Notes: generated by a model not told the origin, from the letters alone. A stretch of 64,000 nucleotides of DNA from Gongronella butleri (GCA_025201375.1 JAIWZP010000028.1:248001-312000); one strand, 5' to 3'; numbered from the stretch's first letter, positions 8,980 through 20,837 are shown. Numbers and translations: made by a program.

Positions 8980-11220
8980 CCAAATCGGATCACTCAACAT
9001 TCATTTTTCATAAAATCAGGGCCAAACCAGAATAATAACGAGCCCTGAAGGCTAACTCGCCGAAAACTTGAAGCGATATCCCCAAACCACAAGCGCTTTA
9101 CCGCGTTTGCCCGCTGATTCATTTGAGGTGACTCACGCGTCGGAGCGCTCAGCTGTTGCCACAGTACGTGGCCAAATGGTGTTTATTTTACCCCCTTTAC
9201 GCCTATGAAACCGGCGCTTCATCAGAAACTTGCTCATCTGGTCCCAAATTTGGATCAGTCGATGGTAGACCCAATTCTTCAGTGTACTTAATTTTGTTCG
9301 CGAGTCGGATCACTCAGTCGCGAGAAATCTCGAAATTCGTGTTTGCTGGTGGAAACCCAGCGCCAAACAATATTTTACGTGTTTCTCTCAACGAGGCTGA
9401 TTATCTAGCTCCAAATTTAGGTCAGTGGATACTTGACCCAAAAAGTCGACGATGTCAAGTTTTTTCCCAATTCGGATCACTCAGTCCTGAGAACATGCAT
9501 TTTTCATAAAATCAGGGCCAAACCAGGGTCCAAAAGAGCCCTCAAGGCTAACTTGCCGAAAACTCGAAGCGATGTCCCCAAGACACAAGCGCTTTTACCG
9601 TGTTTGGCTGCTGATTCATTTGAGGTGGCTCTCGCGTCGGGGCTCTTAGCTGTTGCCGCTGTACGAGACCAAATGGTGGTGATCTTACCCCTTTACGCCC
9701 TTGAAACTGGTGCTTCGTCAGAAACTTGCTCATCAGCTCGCAAATTCGGATCAGTTGATGGTAGATCTAATTCTCCAACGGTGGTAATTTATTTCGCGAA
9801 TCGGATCACTCAGTCTCGAGAAATCTCGAGATTCGTGTTTGCTAATGAAAATCCAGGGCCAAACAATATTTTACGCGTTCCTCCCGATGAAGCTGACCAT
9901 CTGGGGCCAACTTTAGATCAGTGGATACTCGACCCAAAACTTTGAAGATTCCATGTTTTTCGAGAGATCGAATCACTCATTCCTGAGAAAATGCATTTTG
10001 CATAAATTCAGGGCCAAATCAGGTCCAATGGCCATGATATTTGTGATACAACGTTGTTCGTGACGTCTTCACAACGTTCGTTCGAATTTTTACGAACGTG
10101 GTTTGTCGCGAAGTCTTCACAATAACGTTCGTCCGATTTTTTTACGAAGGTTGTTCGCGAAGTCTTCACAGCGTTTGTTCGATTTTTTACGCACAAATGT
10201 TGTTCGCGAAGTCTTGTGTCTTGATAACAGCGTTCATTCAATTTTTTTTTTACAATCTTTGTTTACGAAGTCTTCACAACGTTCGTTTGTTTTTTTACTG
10301 TACAAATGTTGTTTGCGAAGTCTTCACACCGTTCATTCGAATTTTTACGCACAAATGTTGCTCGCGAAGTCTTGACAACAATGTTCGTTCGATGTTTTTT
10401 TTTACGCACAAACGTTGTTCACTAAGTCACACAACAGCGTTCGTTCGATTTTTTTTACGAACGTTGTTCGCGAAGTCTTTACCATTTTCATTCGATTTTT
10501 TACGAACTTTGTTCGTGAAGTCTTTACAACGTGCGTTCAATTTTTTACGAACGTTCGCGAATTCTTCACAGCGTTAGTTCGTTCGGTTTTTTTTACGAAC
10601 GTTCGCCAAAGCGTTCGTTAAACATATGGTTCGTCGAACGCTCGTTAAGAGGTCCTTGATAATTTTACAGTACCCCCTTTATGCCAATGAAATGGCGCTT
10701 CATTTTCAGAAACTTTCTCATCTGGTCCCAAATTTATATCGGTTGCCGGTAGACCCGATTCTCCAGTGGTGTTAATTTTTTTTTTCGCGAATCGGGTCTC
10801 TCGGTCTCGAGAAATCTCGAAATTCATGTTTGCTAGTGAAAACCCAGTGCCAAGTAACATTTCACGTGTTTCTCCCAATGAGCCTGACCGAATGACTCCA
10901 AATTTATACCAGTGGATGCTCGACTCAAAAATCCTACGGTATCAAGTTTTTTTCAGAGGTCGCATCACTCAGTCCTGAGAACGAGATTCGTGTTTGCTTG
11001 TGAAAACCCAGAGCCAAAATAATATTTTACGCGTTTCTCCCAGTGAGCTTAACCGCATGGCTCCAAATTTAAACCAGTGGTTAATCAACTCAAGGCGCGC
11101 AGATGTTGCCAATTTTTTTTTTTTTTTGCAAAACGGATTATTCAATCTTGAGAAATCTCGAAATTATCGGCTGCTAGTGAAAATCAGTGCCAAAATAATA
11201 TTTTACGCGTTTTTCGTCTT
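8980..11220 (+). repeat. Degenerate tandem array, unit about 490 bp
   Basis: Two nearly complete units (about 8985-9470 and 9470-9965) begin with TCGGATCACTCA and CATAAAATCAGGGCCAAACC. They share a series of landmarks: CGCTGATTCATTTGAGGTG-like, TTTACGCC, GCTTCATCAGAAACTTGCTC, GATGGTAGA, CGAGAAATCTCGA, CCAAACAATATTTTACG, CAGTGGATACT. Partial units recur at about 10660-10985, 10985-11100 and 11130-11215. Copies are clearly diverged, with no shared open frame and no RNA gene. The ORFs that cross it are accidental. A minisatellite at about 10065-10620 separates the whole and partial units. Confidence 0.8.
10065..10625 (+). repeat. Minisatellite, about 11 units of 45-58 bp
   Basis: The repeating core is CTTCACAACGTTCGTTCGAT, a T-run, ACGAACGTTGTTCGCGAAGT. 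Units start near 10065, 10115, 10163, 10212, 10270, 10320, 10369, 10425, 10475, 10520 and 10563. Each contains inverted words (TTCGTTCG / CGAACGTT / ACGAACGTTCG) so transcripts or single strands could fold repeatedly. It ends with a run of short AACG/TTCG palindromes near 10600-10640. It lies inside the 490 bp tandem array. Confidence 0.85.
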
Positions 11221-11655
11221 TCCCGATGAGTCATGCTTGAATCACTGCCAAAGGCAGCCAGTTTGATATTTCTTGGCTTCTCTTTTCATAGAAAATTTTT
11301 AAAAATCCCAAAAAAAAAAAGTGACAGTGCACAGTCAAAAAAGAAGGATGATGAGAAAACGCTGGCCCATGCAACGTTGGTACTACAATGGGGGGTTTGT
11401 GACCCCTGGGCGGTCCAGGAAAAATGTTGAGCCTTCGGCTCGTCGCGCAGTCCGATGACACGCGCGCATCGTGTAGCACACGGCTCATGCAAGAAGGTCA
11501 ATCTCAGCTCAAAATGAAGCTCCATCGCTCGGGCCCGGGAAAATGGCGTGTCTGACCAGGGGCGGCATGTGTCTGTGTTGAAGACGCGACGTACACGAGG
11601 CGTGGGCGACCACAAAGAGACTATTTATTATAATGGGTATGAAGGAATAAGACAA
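11221..11655. other. Gene-free stretch between repeat array and SPT small-subunit gene
   Basis: A minus-strand open frame at 11286-11615 is present, but it lacks domain features and its low-complexity tail is unconvincing. The part next to 11655 is probably the 3' UTR of the small serine palmitoyltransferase subunit gene. Confidence 0.35.
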
Positions 11656-11918
11656 TTACAGGCAGCAAATGGCCTTGTGCACAATGACAGGCAGCTTTGT
11701 CACCAAGAGAGTTAGGATGACCCAGAGAAGAACGTCTATGATAGGTCACGAAAGGAATCGCGATTAGCTACTTTTTTATTATTCCTTTTTTATTGACGAG
11801 ACTCACTAAAGATGGCCTTTTCCCAAGGCTCGAGGACATACGTTGCTGTTATCAGCTCGTACTGAAATACTCGGCGCTTGATGAGTGATTTTGTGTGCTG
11901 TAATGAGAAGGTGAACAT
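11656..11918 (-). CDS. Serine palmitoyltransferase small subunit (ssSPT-like)
   Basis: A small gene in two exons: 11918-11807 and 11735-11656, with a 71 nt intron (GTGAGT...CATAG), giving 63 aa. The joined product contains FQYELITATYVLEPWEKAIF, matching the hallmark YxYLLVTALYMLEPWE-type segment of animal ssSPTa/b, followed by a single membrane helix (NVLLWVILTLLVTKLPVIV) and a short tail. The family activates the LCB1/LCB2 serine palmitoyltransferase dimer in the ER and tunes acyl-CoA choice in sphingolipid synthesis. The start is the first in-frame Met (MFTFSLQ), 30 codons before the Trp-Glu motif as in animals. The sequence resembles the animal family; I cannot see a Tsc3-like relation. 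Confidence 0.82.
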
Positions 11919-12364
11919 TGCAAAGATGAAAAAATGCAAAAAAAAGCGGCACAACGCAAGATTTTAAAATCCCAAACAAATGTCAGATGAAGAGGCAAGC
12001 GGAAATCGGTTAAACTTATGCAACCGCAGATTTTTACCGAGATGATACTTCTTCTGTTCTCTGTACGCAGCAATTGCAACAAAAAAAAATAAAAGCGATC
12101 TCTTTGTCACCCTTTGGGCTCTATGATAGCGACGATCGTGGATCTGGCGATTTATGATACACCGCGTCGGGGACAGAGCATGGGGCTCTTCAAGAGGGGG
12201 CGCATATAATATAGATGGCGCAGCGCGCAACAAGATTATTCAGCAAGGTAGCAAACAAAAGGGGGCAATCACATTCGAAAGGAGGCAAACTATTTTATTT
12301 TTCGGGGAAGGGGGGTATTTGTTGCCGATGGACGAGCATTGGGGCCAAAAAGAGATTACGAGTG
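11919..12364. other. Intergenic spacer, SPT small subunit / Gemin5
   Basis: About 450 bp between two minus-strand genes. It serves as the Gemin5 3' flank and the SPT small subunit promoter. No additional exon with good splice sites was found. Confidence 0.4.
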
Positions 12365-15300
12365 CTAGGGCGCATTGACACGCTGTTTCACGAGCTGATG
12401 CCATCGGCCGTCACACGTGTCTCTGAGCGGCGTCTGGTCCTGCAGGCGGGCAATACAGGCTGCCCAAAAACACGCCGACTCGGCATCACGTCGGCCCATG
12501 AGGCTCGCCGCCTGAGCCTGCCAGCCAGGCAATTGCGCTTGGATGTGGCTAAAAACATGAAAAAAATCATTTATCAGGCACCGTTCCTATTTTTTTTCTT
12601 TTTTTTTTTTTCTTACCACAAGGCTGCCAATTCCTCCTGACCCTGACTTTGCAAGGTGGTGGCCCACTCGGAGAGCAATTGTGCATTGAGTTCCTGGTCA
12701 TTGGGCAGCCGCATCTTGGCGACGGCAAGCGCTTCCCTAAAAAAAGAAGAGAAAATCATGCGATGAGAAATGAATTTTTTGCCGCTTTCATCTTCGGGTT
12801 TATGGTGTTACCTAGGCATCCCTGCCTGCCGGTAAACGGCAATGGCATCGTACACCTTGGAGCATGCAAGGTAACAGCTGGCGGCCAGGTGGAACTTTTC
12901 ACAGGCGCGCAACTTGGCGGCTTGGTCCTCCATCATGGCCAGCCATGCCTCCTTTCCGGCGGCTGGGCTCAGTGCAAGCGCGACCCAATCCATCATGGCC
13001 ATCCCCGAGTTACTGAAATGCGTCGCCAGCGCGGAATAATCGGATTGCATCACATGGAGCAGCAATTGCTCATCCGTGTACGTGTCGGGTTGCATGACCG
13101 CGGCCTTGGCACCGGTCATGTCTTGCTGTTGCATGTGCTCGACTAGCAAAAAAAGAAAAAAAGCCGGTTGACCATCAGTTTCTCCTAAATTTCAACAAAA
13201 ATCAAACGTACCTTCCATTTTGATGAGCTTGCGCACGTCATTCTTGCCGCCGACGACCAAGGGTGCGAGTCCGGCAGGCATGGGCGCGTCTTCCGAGGGA
13301 AGAAGGCTGTAGTGTGAGATGATATCGTCGATTTCCGGGGCGGTGGCCAGTGTGGCGTCAATGGCGTCGGTGGGGTCGTGGCCGGCAAGACGCGCGGCCG
13401 TGGTAAAGCAATGTTGCTGTAGCGCGAGCGCGTCACCTTCGTTGCACTTGGCATCGAGCGTCGTCGCCACGTGCTCAAACAATGGCGCACTCGCTCGCAT
13501 CTTTTGCTTTTTGGCGGGCGACGGCGACGCGCCATTGCCTCGCCCATCCACATGGTCTGTGCGCTTCTTTTGTTGCTCCAGCCGCCTGCGCCCAAGATCA
13601 CGCTTTTGCACGAGTTTGTCTGCGCGTAAAAAAAGAGGGGATATTTAGTCGAATTGATCGTTTTGGATCTTGTTTTTTTTTTTATACCGATTTCATCTTT
13701 GCTCGCGACCTTGTGGCCTTTCCAGTTCCACATGTAGAGGAATCGGTCCTCTGCACCACTGAGGACGATATCGGGCTCGAGATGGTGCCATTGGACACAC
13801 AGAGCGCGCTGGCGGTGGCGATCAAAGCATGCGGCAAGGTGATGCAGCGTGTCATCGCACACGTCCCACACCAAAATTAAGCCATCCACCGAGCTGGACG
13901 CCAACAGCCACTGGTCCACGTGCATGCTCCACTTTACATCCGTCACCTTGCCCTTGTGCTGCCGCAATTCGCAAAATGCCGATGTTTGCGCGACGGGGAG
14001 CGCTAAAAAGAACGAGAATTGAGTTTCTTTTTTCTTTTTTTTTTTTCTTTGCTATTTTTTTTTTGTGTACCTGTTTCATTCTCTTTTTCGGTGTTTTTGC
14101 CACTGACGCGTTGTGCGGGGGGATCGATTTTGTGGATGATGATGGAGCCATCTTGGCATCCTGTTGCGAGCAATGCGGTGCCGTCCTTGTGAGTTTTCCA
14201 ATCCATGCAAGTGATGGTGTTGCGCTGGCAGATGGACGCATAGTGGATGCGCAGACCGTGGAAGCTGTAGACTTCGACGAATCCATCGCTGTAGCCAATG
14301 GCAAGGTAGTTGTCCGCCAGCGACGCGACGCAGGTGGGTATCATGGCGCGCGACTCGGTCTGCGTGTGCCATTTTGGGTTGATCGAGCGCAGCACGTCGA
14401 GTGCATCGATCGGGGGATTGCGTGGGTTGCTTGGCGTGCGGAAATACACATGGTCGGCGCCACACGAGACCAAGATGGTTTCTTGTGCCCATTGGCTGGA
14501 ATCGAGCGATTGACATTCGGATGGGAGCAGATACGGAATGAGCGGCGGCAGCCATGCGAGTGACACGGCGGGCGCTGACGCGTTGTTGGAAGAGGAGGCG
14601 GCGTGGTGCTTTGAAAAGAGCACGGGGGTGGATTTGCGCAGGTCGTAGAGGCCGACATGGCCGTATTCCGTGGCGTACGCGAGCGTCTCCTCAATTTGAG
14701 GGTGCCAATGTACGCGCACAATCTGTCCTTGCAATCCACGCCACAGAACCACGCTCGCGTACGGATTGACGCGCTTTTTGCCGCGTTTCGCGGTCGCCAA
14801 TTGCTGCCACAGCTTGATGTTGCCATCGCCAAGCCCCACCGCCGCCTGCGTCGGATTCAGCGCAGAAATCGCAATCGAATGGATAAACCCGCTATGTGTC
14901 TTGATCGCCACCTGCGGCTGCTGCGCACACCACGAGATGATCTGACCAAAAAAATAATAATAATAATAATGAAAAAATGAAAAAAAAAAGGGATCAGATT
15001 TGATTCGCGCCCACTTTTTTCCGTTTTCATGATTTTACCATCTTGTCGTGCCCGGTGCTGATGTAGCGATCATAGGTGTTTAGCGGGCACAGATTAAAGA
15101 CGGAGCGCGTGTGTGTGTCGCGTGCGCCCTTGACGACGATTTCACGGACGTGGTTGCCCTGGATGGCAAAGGCGCAGATGTGGCCCATATGCGTGGACAC
15201 CATGAGGACGTCTGTACCCTTTTTGTCGCGCTGCCACAGCACATCGATCCATACTTTGGCGCGTTGCGCGTCAGTCACGTGTGCAGGCGCCGCAGGTAGA

Positions 15301-16216
15301 CGCACCGTGTGCTTTTCTTCCCTTGTCGCCAGCGACCACACCACCACGGCCTTTGTCCGCCGCCCGCTCGACGCCAGCAACGGCCAGGGCGCCATCGTCG
15401 CTTCCTCGTACGCGTCGAGATCGTCCGAAAGCGTCGATCCACGCCCACCCGCAGGCGCCGCCGATGCCGCCGACAACGACCCGACGCCAGGCACAGACCA
15501 TGCAAGCGCATTGACCATGTCGTTGGGCTGCGAGAATTGGCAATGTTCCTTGAGCTGCATCGCCGCACGGTCCACAGAAAACACGAGAATCATCCCATTC
15601 TGATACCCGACCGCGACAAACGTCTCGTCCTGCCGCTCCGTCACCGCCAGAGACGTGATCTCTGATTTCACAGGCGTCAGCTCGCACCGCTTCTTGAGAA
15701 ACACGTGCTGCAGAATCAGAAGCCCCGATTTGTCGCCTAAAAAACGCGTGAGATGATCCTTTTTTTCCCATTTCTTCCCAATTTTTTTTACCCGAGATCA
15801 CAAGCACGTCGTCCGCGGTCTTTGGCAAGAATTTGAGCGCCCGGACCTCGGTCTGCAAACAGAATTAAAAAAAAACACGCGTTAATGGGTTAAAAAAAAG
15901 AAATAGGTTGTACCTTGTGGCCGTGCAGACTGGTCAAAAGCGCGCCATCGAGCAAGTTGAGAACACGCAGCACGGGATCGTTGCCACCGGCGATGCAGAA
16001 CCGGTCGATAATGTCGATGGCGTTGATCTTTGCCTGCGCAGCGTCGATGGTGCGCACATACTTGAGCGAGTCGCGTTCCATGACGACCAGGAGACTGTTT
16101 GTCGCGTACACAAAGAATTGGTGCGATGCTGCCGTGCTGTAGCACGTGTACCAGTTGGCCGTCGGCGGCAGCGCGCGTACCTCGGCCACACTCGACGCGT
16201 CAGACGGCAAGGCCAT
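12365..16216 (-). CDS. Gemin5-like WD-repeat protein (SMN complex/snRNA recognition)
   Basis: A multi-exon gene of about 1,100 aa. The N-terminus (MALPSDASSVAEVRALPPTA) carries the LPPxxNWY signature; in human Gemin5 the corresponding Trp-Tyr pair contacts the snRNA cap. Successive exons encode many WD repeats (for example YDRYISTGHDKMV, GFIHSIAISALNPTQAAVGL, LLATGCQDGSIIIHK, WSMHVDQWLLASSSVDGLIL, IVLSGAEDRFLYMWNWKG), consistent with tandem propellers. After a low-complexity linker comes an alpha-helical TPR-like tail (KFHLAASCYLACSKVYDAIA, EALAVAKMRLPNDQELNAQL, then HIQAQLPGWQAQAASLMGRR) with stop TAG at 12365. Gemin5 selects snRNAs for Sm-core assembly in the cytoplasm. Exon boundaries carry GTxxxx/TAG sites with homopolymer-filled introns. 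Gemin5 is absent from the model yeasts, so its presence here is informative. Confidence 0.85.
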
Positions 16217-16368
16217 TTAAAAAAAAAATGCAAAAGAGAGGAAAGAGGAGTGAAAAAAAAAAGGGTCGGGGCGGCGCAGGCATAAATAAGTTTAAAACGA
16301 TTCAATGGCCGCCATTTTTGCTTTTTTGTTGGTTTTTCTTTCTTTTTTCTTTTTCACAAATAAAAAAA

Positions 16369-17213
16369 TGGACGACCTGCAAGTGGTGATGCCTGGTGAT
16401 CTGATACCCGTTGACAGCGATCACAGCCGCGACCACACTCTGGTGCTTGGACCCGGATTACGTCAAGAGGGCGATCAGATCGTCGCCATCAAGGCCGGCA
16501 TGCTCAAACACGCCACCGATCGCTGGTGGATCGAGAGCAACCAAAAGCGAGTGAGTTTTGTTTTCTAGCAATAAAAGCAAAAAGAAACAAAGAAATACGA
16601 GGCAATTGACGCGCTTTTCTTTCCATTTTTTCATAGTATGTTGCGGCGTCGGGCGAATCGGTGCTGGGCATTGTGGTGGCCAAGCTGGGGGAATATTACC
16701 GCGTGGACATTGGCACGGCACGGCCGGCGATCCTGCATCAGCTCGCCTTTGAGGGCGCCACAAAGCGCAACAAGCCCAATCTGGCACTGCGCTCGCTCGT
16801 TTATGCTCGCGTCAGCCTCGCCAATCCGGACATGGAGGCCGAGCTCGACTGCATCAACCCGACGACATCCAAAGCAGACGGATTTGGCGAATTGAAGCAT
16901 GGATTTGTCTTTTCATGCTCCCTGGGCCTGTGCCGACGGTAAGAAAAAGCTGAAAAGACGTGAAAAGAACTACATCCATTGACGATGCCCCTTTTTTATT
17001 TTATTTTTTTAGCCTGTTGGACCCCGCGACGCCGATCCTCAGCATGCTCGGCGAGCACATCCCCTTTGAAATGGCGGTCGGCATGAACGGACGCGTTTGG
17101 ATCAATAGCAACAGCCCCAAAGAAACCATTTTGATTAGCAACGCGATCCAAAACTCAGAATACCTCAATGCCGATGAATGCCAGGCCATGGTCAACAGCC
17201 TGGTCGTGCAATA
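16369..17213 (+). CDS. RRP40: Exosome complex component Rrp40
   Basis: Three exons joined in frame give about 235 aa, typical for Rrp40/EXOSC3. It is a cap subunit of the RNA exosome (nucleus and cytoplasm). The N-terminal domain contains VVMPGDLIPVDSD and LRQEGDQIVAIKAGMLKH. The S1 domain includes RYVAASGESVLGIVVAKLGE and YRVDIG. The KH domain has the hallmark GMNGRVWINS (GxNG) and ends NADECQAMVNSLVVQ. Introns at about 16551-16635 and 16939-17010 have GTGAGT and GTAAG donors. The ATG at 16369 follows a T-rich leader. It is divergent from Gemin5 with only about 150 bp between the start codons. Confidence 0.93.
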
Positions 17214-17465
17214 GAGAAAAAAAAAAAGACAAATAATAAAAAAAAGCACAATGGAATCACAATTTAATAGGTTAAATAACGAAATACCGGAGAGATCGCC
17301 AATAGAGAGAGACAAGGGGAAAAAAAAAAGAAAGAAAAAACAGCGGGGTGAGCAAAAGGAGGAGAGAGAGAGAAAAAAAAAAAAGGCGGCCTGTGTTGGA
17401 AGGGAGATGGTTTTTTTTTTCTTTTGGTTTTTTAAAAAAAGAAAAAAGAAGAAGGGGGGGGGAAT
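17214..17465. other. Convergent 3' region Rrp40 / Snf5
   Basis: About 250 bp of A/G-rich sequence between two converging genes, with long purine runs. It presumably holds both polyadenylation regions. Confidence 0.4.
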
Positions 17466-19797
17466 CTAGTATGACGGTGGCATGTGGCGCGGGGACGGCG
17501 CGTTTGGCGGTGTCTGGCTGCCTGGGAAGCCTGCAGCCTCGGCGGCGATGTTTTGGCGCGCGCGCATAGCGCTCTTGCGGTGGGAGTGTGAGGTGGCCCC
17601 TTCGGGTGTCGACGAGCGGCCATTGACGGCATTCATGCTGGCAAAGAATTGCTCATCCGTCATCTCAATCTCCGGCTGTGTCTCGTGGTTCGTGCGGTTC
17701 GTCTTGAGCGGCTCGCGGTCCGGCAAAATAATGCCACGACGCCCGCGCGTCTGCCGTCGTTTCCGTCTATTTTTGTAAAACGACGCGTCAATCGCGTGAT
17801 GGACGCGTTTTTTCGCGTTTTTTTCGCGTTTTTTTTTGACATGCTTACCTGGCTTCACGCAGTCGATCCTTTTCGTTCTTTTGTAGCTCTGCGTCGGTCA
17901 ATTCGAGGATGGCGGGCGTGTAGCGGTGCAACGTGTCATTGTCGCGGACCACGGTCTTGACAGGGGTCAAAAAGCTGTATTTGAGGTCGTCGTCAACGAC
18001 GGGGCCATCGAATTCGTGGCCCACGAGCAGCAGCGACTTGGTATACACATGTACCTGCTCACGAATCGAGTGCGCCACCGCCGTCTTGAATTCACCGCCC
18101 AAACCGAGCTCGTTGCAAAGCATCTCTGCAAAGTCCTCGGGCGAATTGTCCGCACAGCTGATGTCCCATTCGAATTGATCAATCAGCGCCTTGTGGCCCA
18201 CCGTAATGTCAAGCTAACAACAGTGAAAATATGTAAGAAGTCTATATTCGTCTTTTTTTTCATCTCTTTTTTTCATCATTTTTTTTAATACCTTGATAAT
18301 CATGCGCAGCTCACTGCCGCTGCGCTTGGACGATTTTTGCGAGACTGGTGCGGGCTCCTCCACGACAGGTTCGACCGATTCCTCTTGTTTGACATCGACA
18401 ACCATGTCAGAGGAAGAAGCAGTGGCAGCAGCAGCAGCAGCAGCAGCAGCGGCGGCGGCGGCGGCATTGGCCTCCTCGGCGTCGGATGGTTCGGTAGTGA
18501 CCATGCTGGACGCGTGCAAATAGTAATCTTGAACTTGTTCGCGTATGGATCGAGCAATTTGAGGTATAAACGAGGCGGGCGGCAGCCGCAAATCTTCGCA
18601 CATCACCTGTGCAAACAGCTCGGGCGTCACCAGCGACTCGTTGAGATTCCACGTAAACGTGTCACGCAATTTGTACCCATCCGCCTCGAATTCAAGGCGA
18701 ATCGGCAGCAAATTATCCTTTTTGCCCGCCTGCTCCTTCATGTCCTTGAGCGCGCTAAAAGCATGAGGGGGAAAAAAGAGAGAGAAATGAGCCCTCGATT
18801 GCGCTTTTTTTTTTAAAAAAAAAAAAAAAAAAAGTGGTTCTTACAATTTAAAGGGCGGTGTCCTCCGGACGTGCTTCTTGTCGCGCGGGTAGACGACCTT
18901 TGAGTGCATGCCTGTGTTGCCATTGCCATTGCCCTGGTAGCCGGGGCCAAAGGCGGCGACGATGCCCATGCCGCCTTGCATACGTGTGCGGCGCTCGATG
19001 GAGCTGATCTCAATTTCGCGCTTCTTCTCGTGGGCAAGCTGCAAATGGTGTTTTTGTTGCACGTTGAGGATTTCTTGGTACGCGCGATCGCGGTGCTGAT
19101 ACTGGATCAAAATCTCTTTTTGCGCGGGCCATTCGGCTTTGACGGGTTCAATGGGCAACGACGTGGGCAATGGGTACGATGCTGGATGCTGCTGTGGTTG
19201 CGGGTGCGGGTGTTGCGGGTGTTGCGGGTGTTGCTGTTGCTGTTGCTGTGGGTGGTGTGGATGATGCGGATGTTGAGGATGTCCCGCAGGCCGCATGAGA
19301 TTGGCAGCCGTGGCGGTGGGCACCATAGGCGGGCGTGAAGGCAGCACGCCGTGAGGCGACATGCCCGCGTGGAATTTGCTATTGGGTGGCGTGCCAGCCG
19401 ACGTGGGCGACACCATCATCCCAGGACGCGCCTGTTGCTGATGTAATTGCTGTTGTTGCGCCTGTTGTTGTTGCAATTGCTGCTGTAATTGCTGCTGCTG
19501 CTGCAAATACGCTTGTTGCTGCTGCGGTGCCATCGCCACGGGCTGTCCAGGCATCGGCGGTCGCGCATTCAACTTGTCGTGCATGTACATCCCTGGTGGC
19601 CCCGCCATCGACCCATTGGGCGCAAACATGCCAGCAGTGGCGCCAGGTGGCACTTGCTGCTGCTGCTGCTGCTGCTGCTGTTGACGCTGCATAGCAAGCA
19701 TGGCCGCCATACGCTGCTGCTGAAGCTGCTGCTGCTGTTGGAGCTGCTGTTGCTGAAGCTTTTGTTGTTGTTGTTGTTGCTGCTGGAACGTGTTCAT
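17466..19797 (-). CDS. SNF5: SNF5/SMARCB1-type SWI/SNF subunit with poly-Gln N-terminus
   Basis: Core subunit of SWI/SNF-type chromatin remodellers in the nucleus. The first exon (from 19797) encodes an N-terminal region of about 250 residues dominated by Gln, His, Pro and Met (MNTF followed by long Q runs). It then has KVVYPRDKKHVRRTPPFKL. The next exons carry the two SNF5 repeats: RPT1 with LLPIRLEFEADGYKLRDTFT and PQIARSIREQVQDYY, interrupted by a poly-Ala insertion, and RPT2 with FEWDISCADNSPEDFAEMLC and VAHSIREQVHVYTKSLLLVG. The last exon is basic (RRKRRQTRGRR) and ends PPSY at the TAG at 17466. Poly-Q and poly-A stretches are likely variable between strains. At least four exons are supported by in-frame GT/AG junctions. 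Confidence 0.92.
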
Positions 19798-20300
19798 GAC
19801 AAAACGATGTAAAACGACAACAAAACCGTCCAGAAAGGCAACGAATCAAGGGAAAAGGGGGAACGAGCGCAAGAGCCAAAAAAAATGAGAGGCGTGAATA
19901 AAAGCGAAAAAAAGGGCACAAACAAGAAAACAAGAAAACACACGCTCCAACGACGGAAACAAAAAAAAAAAAAAAAAAAAACGAGTCGTAGCACAGCACA
20001 AAAGAATAAAAAAAAAAAAAGGGTGTGTGTGCAAGTCAACAGAAAAAGAAAAAATAAGGAGGCGCCGAGGGAAAAGGCTGCAAAAAGTGGCCCATCCTTT
20101 TAAAACACCGCATCTACAAGTTCAATTGTGACGTGCAAAGCAAAATGGATCATCACTCAGCCCATTTGCCTTTACGACGGCGCGCCTACTACGCGACGCG
20201 TGCCACACACACCCTCATGCAGCCTCAAAAAGATGCTTTTTAGTGTTTTTTTTTCTTTAATTCGGCAAAAAGATGAGATGAAAATGGTGCTACAGAAAAT
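19798..20300. other. Spacer Snf5 promoter / Mic10 3' end
   Basis: It is rich in A-runs (19960-20020). No gene is seen. The Snf5 promoter is expected near 19800-20050 on the minus strand. Confidence 0.4.
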
Positions 20301-20837
20301 CTAGACGGTGGGCTTCTCCTTTTTGAATTCAACGCCAGGCACATGGTATGGGTGGAAGATGCGCTAAAACGAAAAAAAAAAAAGAGCGTGTCAGCCCCCA
20401 CAATTGACAAAAACATGCTCTTGTCATCACTCTTTTTTACCTGAGCGTCAGCATACGCCACGCCAAAGCCCCAGCCGGACGCAATGGCAATGGGCCACGT
20501 TCGCTCTAGAAAAACAAAATCAATTTCAGCCATCCATGGCCCCTCCATGGCCGCCAATGCAACGCCAAAACGGCTCATTTCGCCTCAAATCACAGACTTA
20601 CTCTTGAACAGCAGGGCCGACGCAACAATACCAACACTAAGACCAAGGCCAGTCTTCACAACAAAGTTGGAAACAACACGATCCCACTAAAACGAGTATC
20701 ATAAAAAAAAAAAGAAAAAAAACGTCAAATTCGCTGTTTTGTCTCGTGTATCAAAAAAAAAAAACAGAAACACAAGCGCCGCAAAATAATACCTTGTGAG
20801 AGAGGAGATCCTCACTAGCAATTTTTCCGTCGCTCAT
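20301..20837 (-). CDS. MIC10: MICOS complex subunit Mic10
   Basis: Four short exons spread over 537 bp give about 86 aa, the normal Mic10 length. The joined product begins MSDGKIASEDLLSHKWDRVV and contains the two glycine-rich membrane hairpin helices, KTGLGLSVGIVASALLFK and WPIAIASGWGFGVAYADAQ, each with the GxGxGxG-type pattern that drives Mic10 oligomerisation. It ends HPYHVPGVEFKKEKPTV. Mic10 bends the inner mitochondrial membrane at crista junctions. Introns of 65-110 nt are A/T-homopolymer-rich and use GTAAG or GTAAAA donors. Confidence 0.93.

Noticed and set aside
10098..10577. 159-codon open frame in the minisatellite
   Set aside because: It is made wholly of the repeating unit, has equivalents in other frames and no independent coding sign.
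8980..11220. rDNA spacer or CRISPR-like array
   Set aside because: The units are diverged and directly tandem, without regular short repeats and unique spacers, and no rRNA is nearby; CRISPR does not occur in nuclear genomes.
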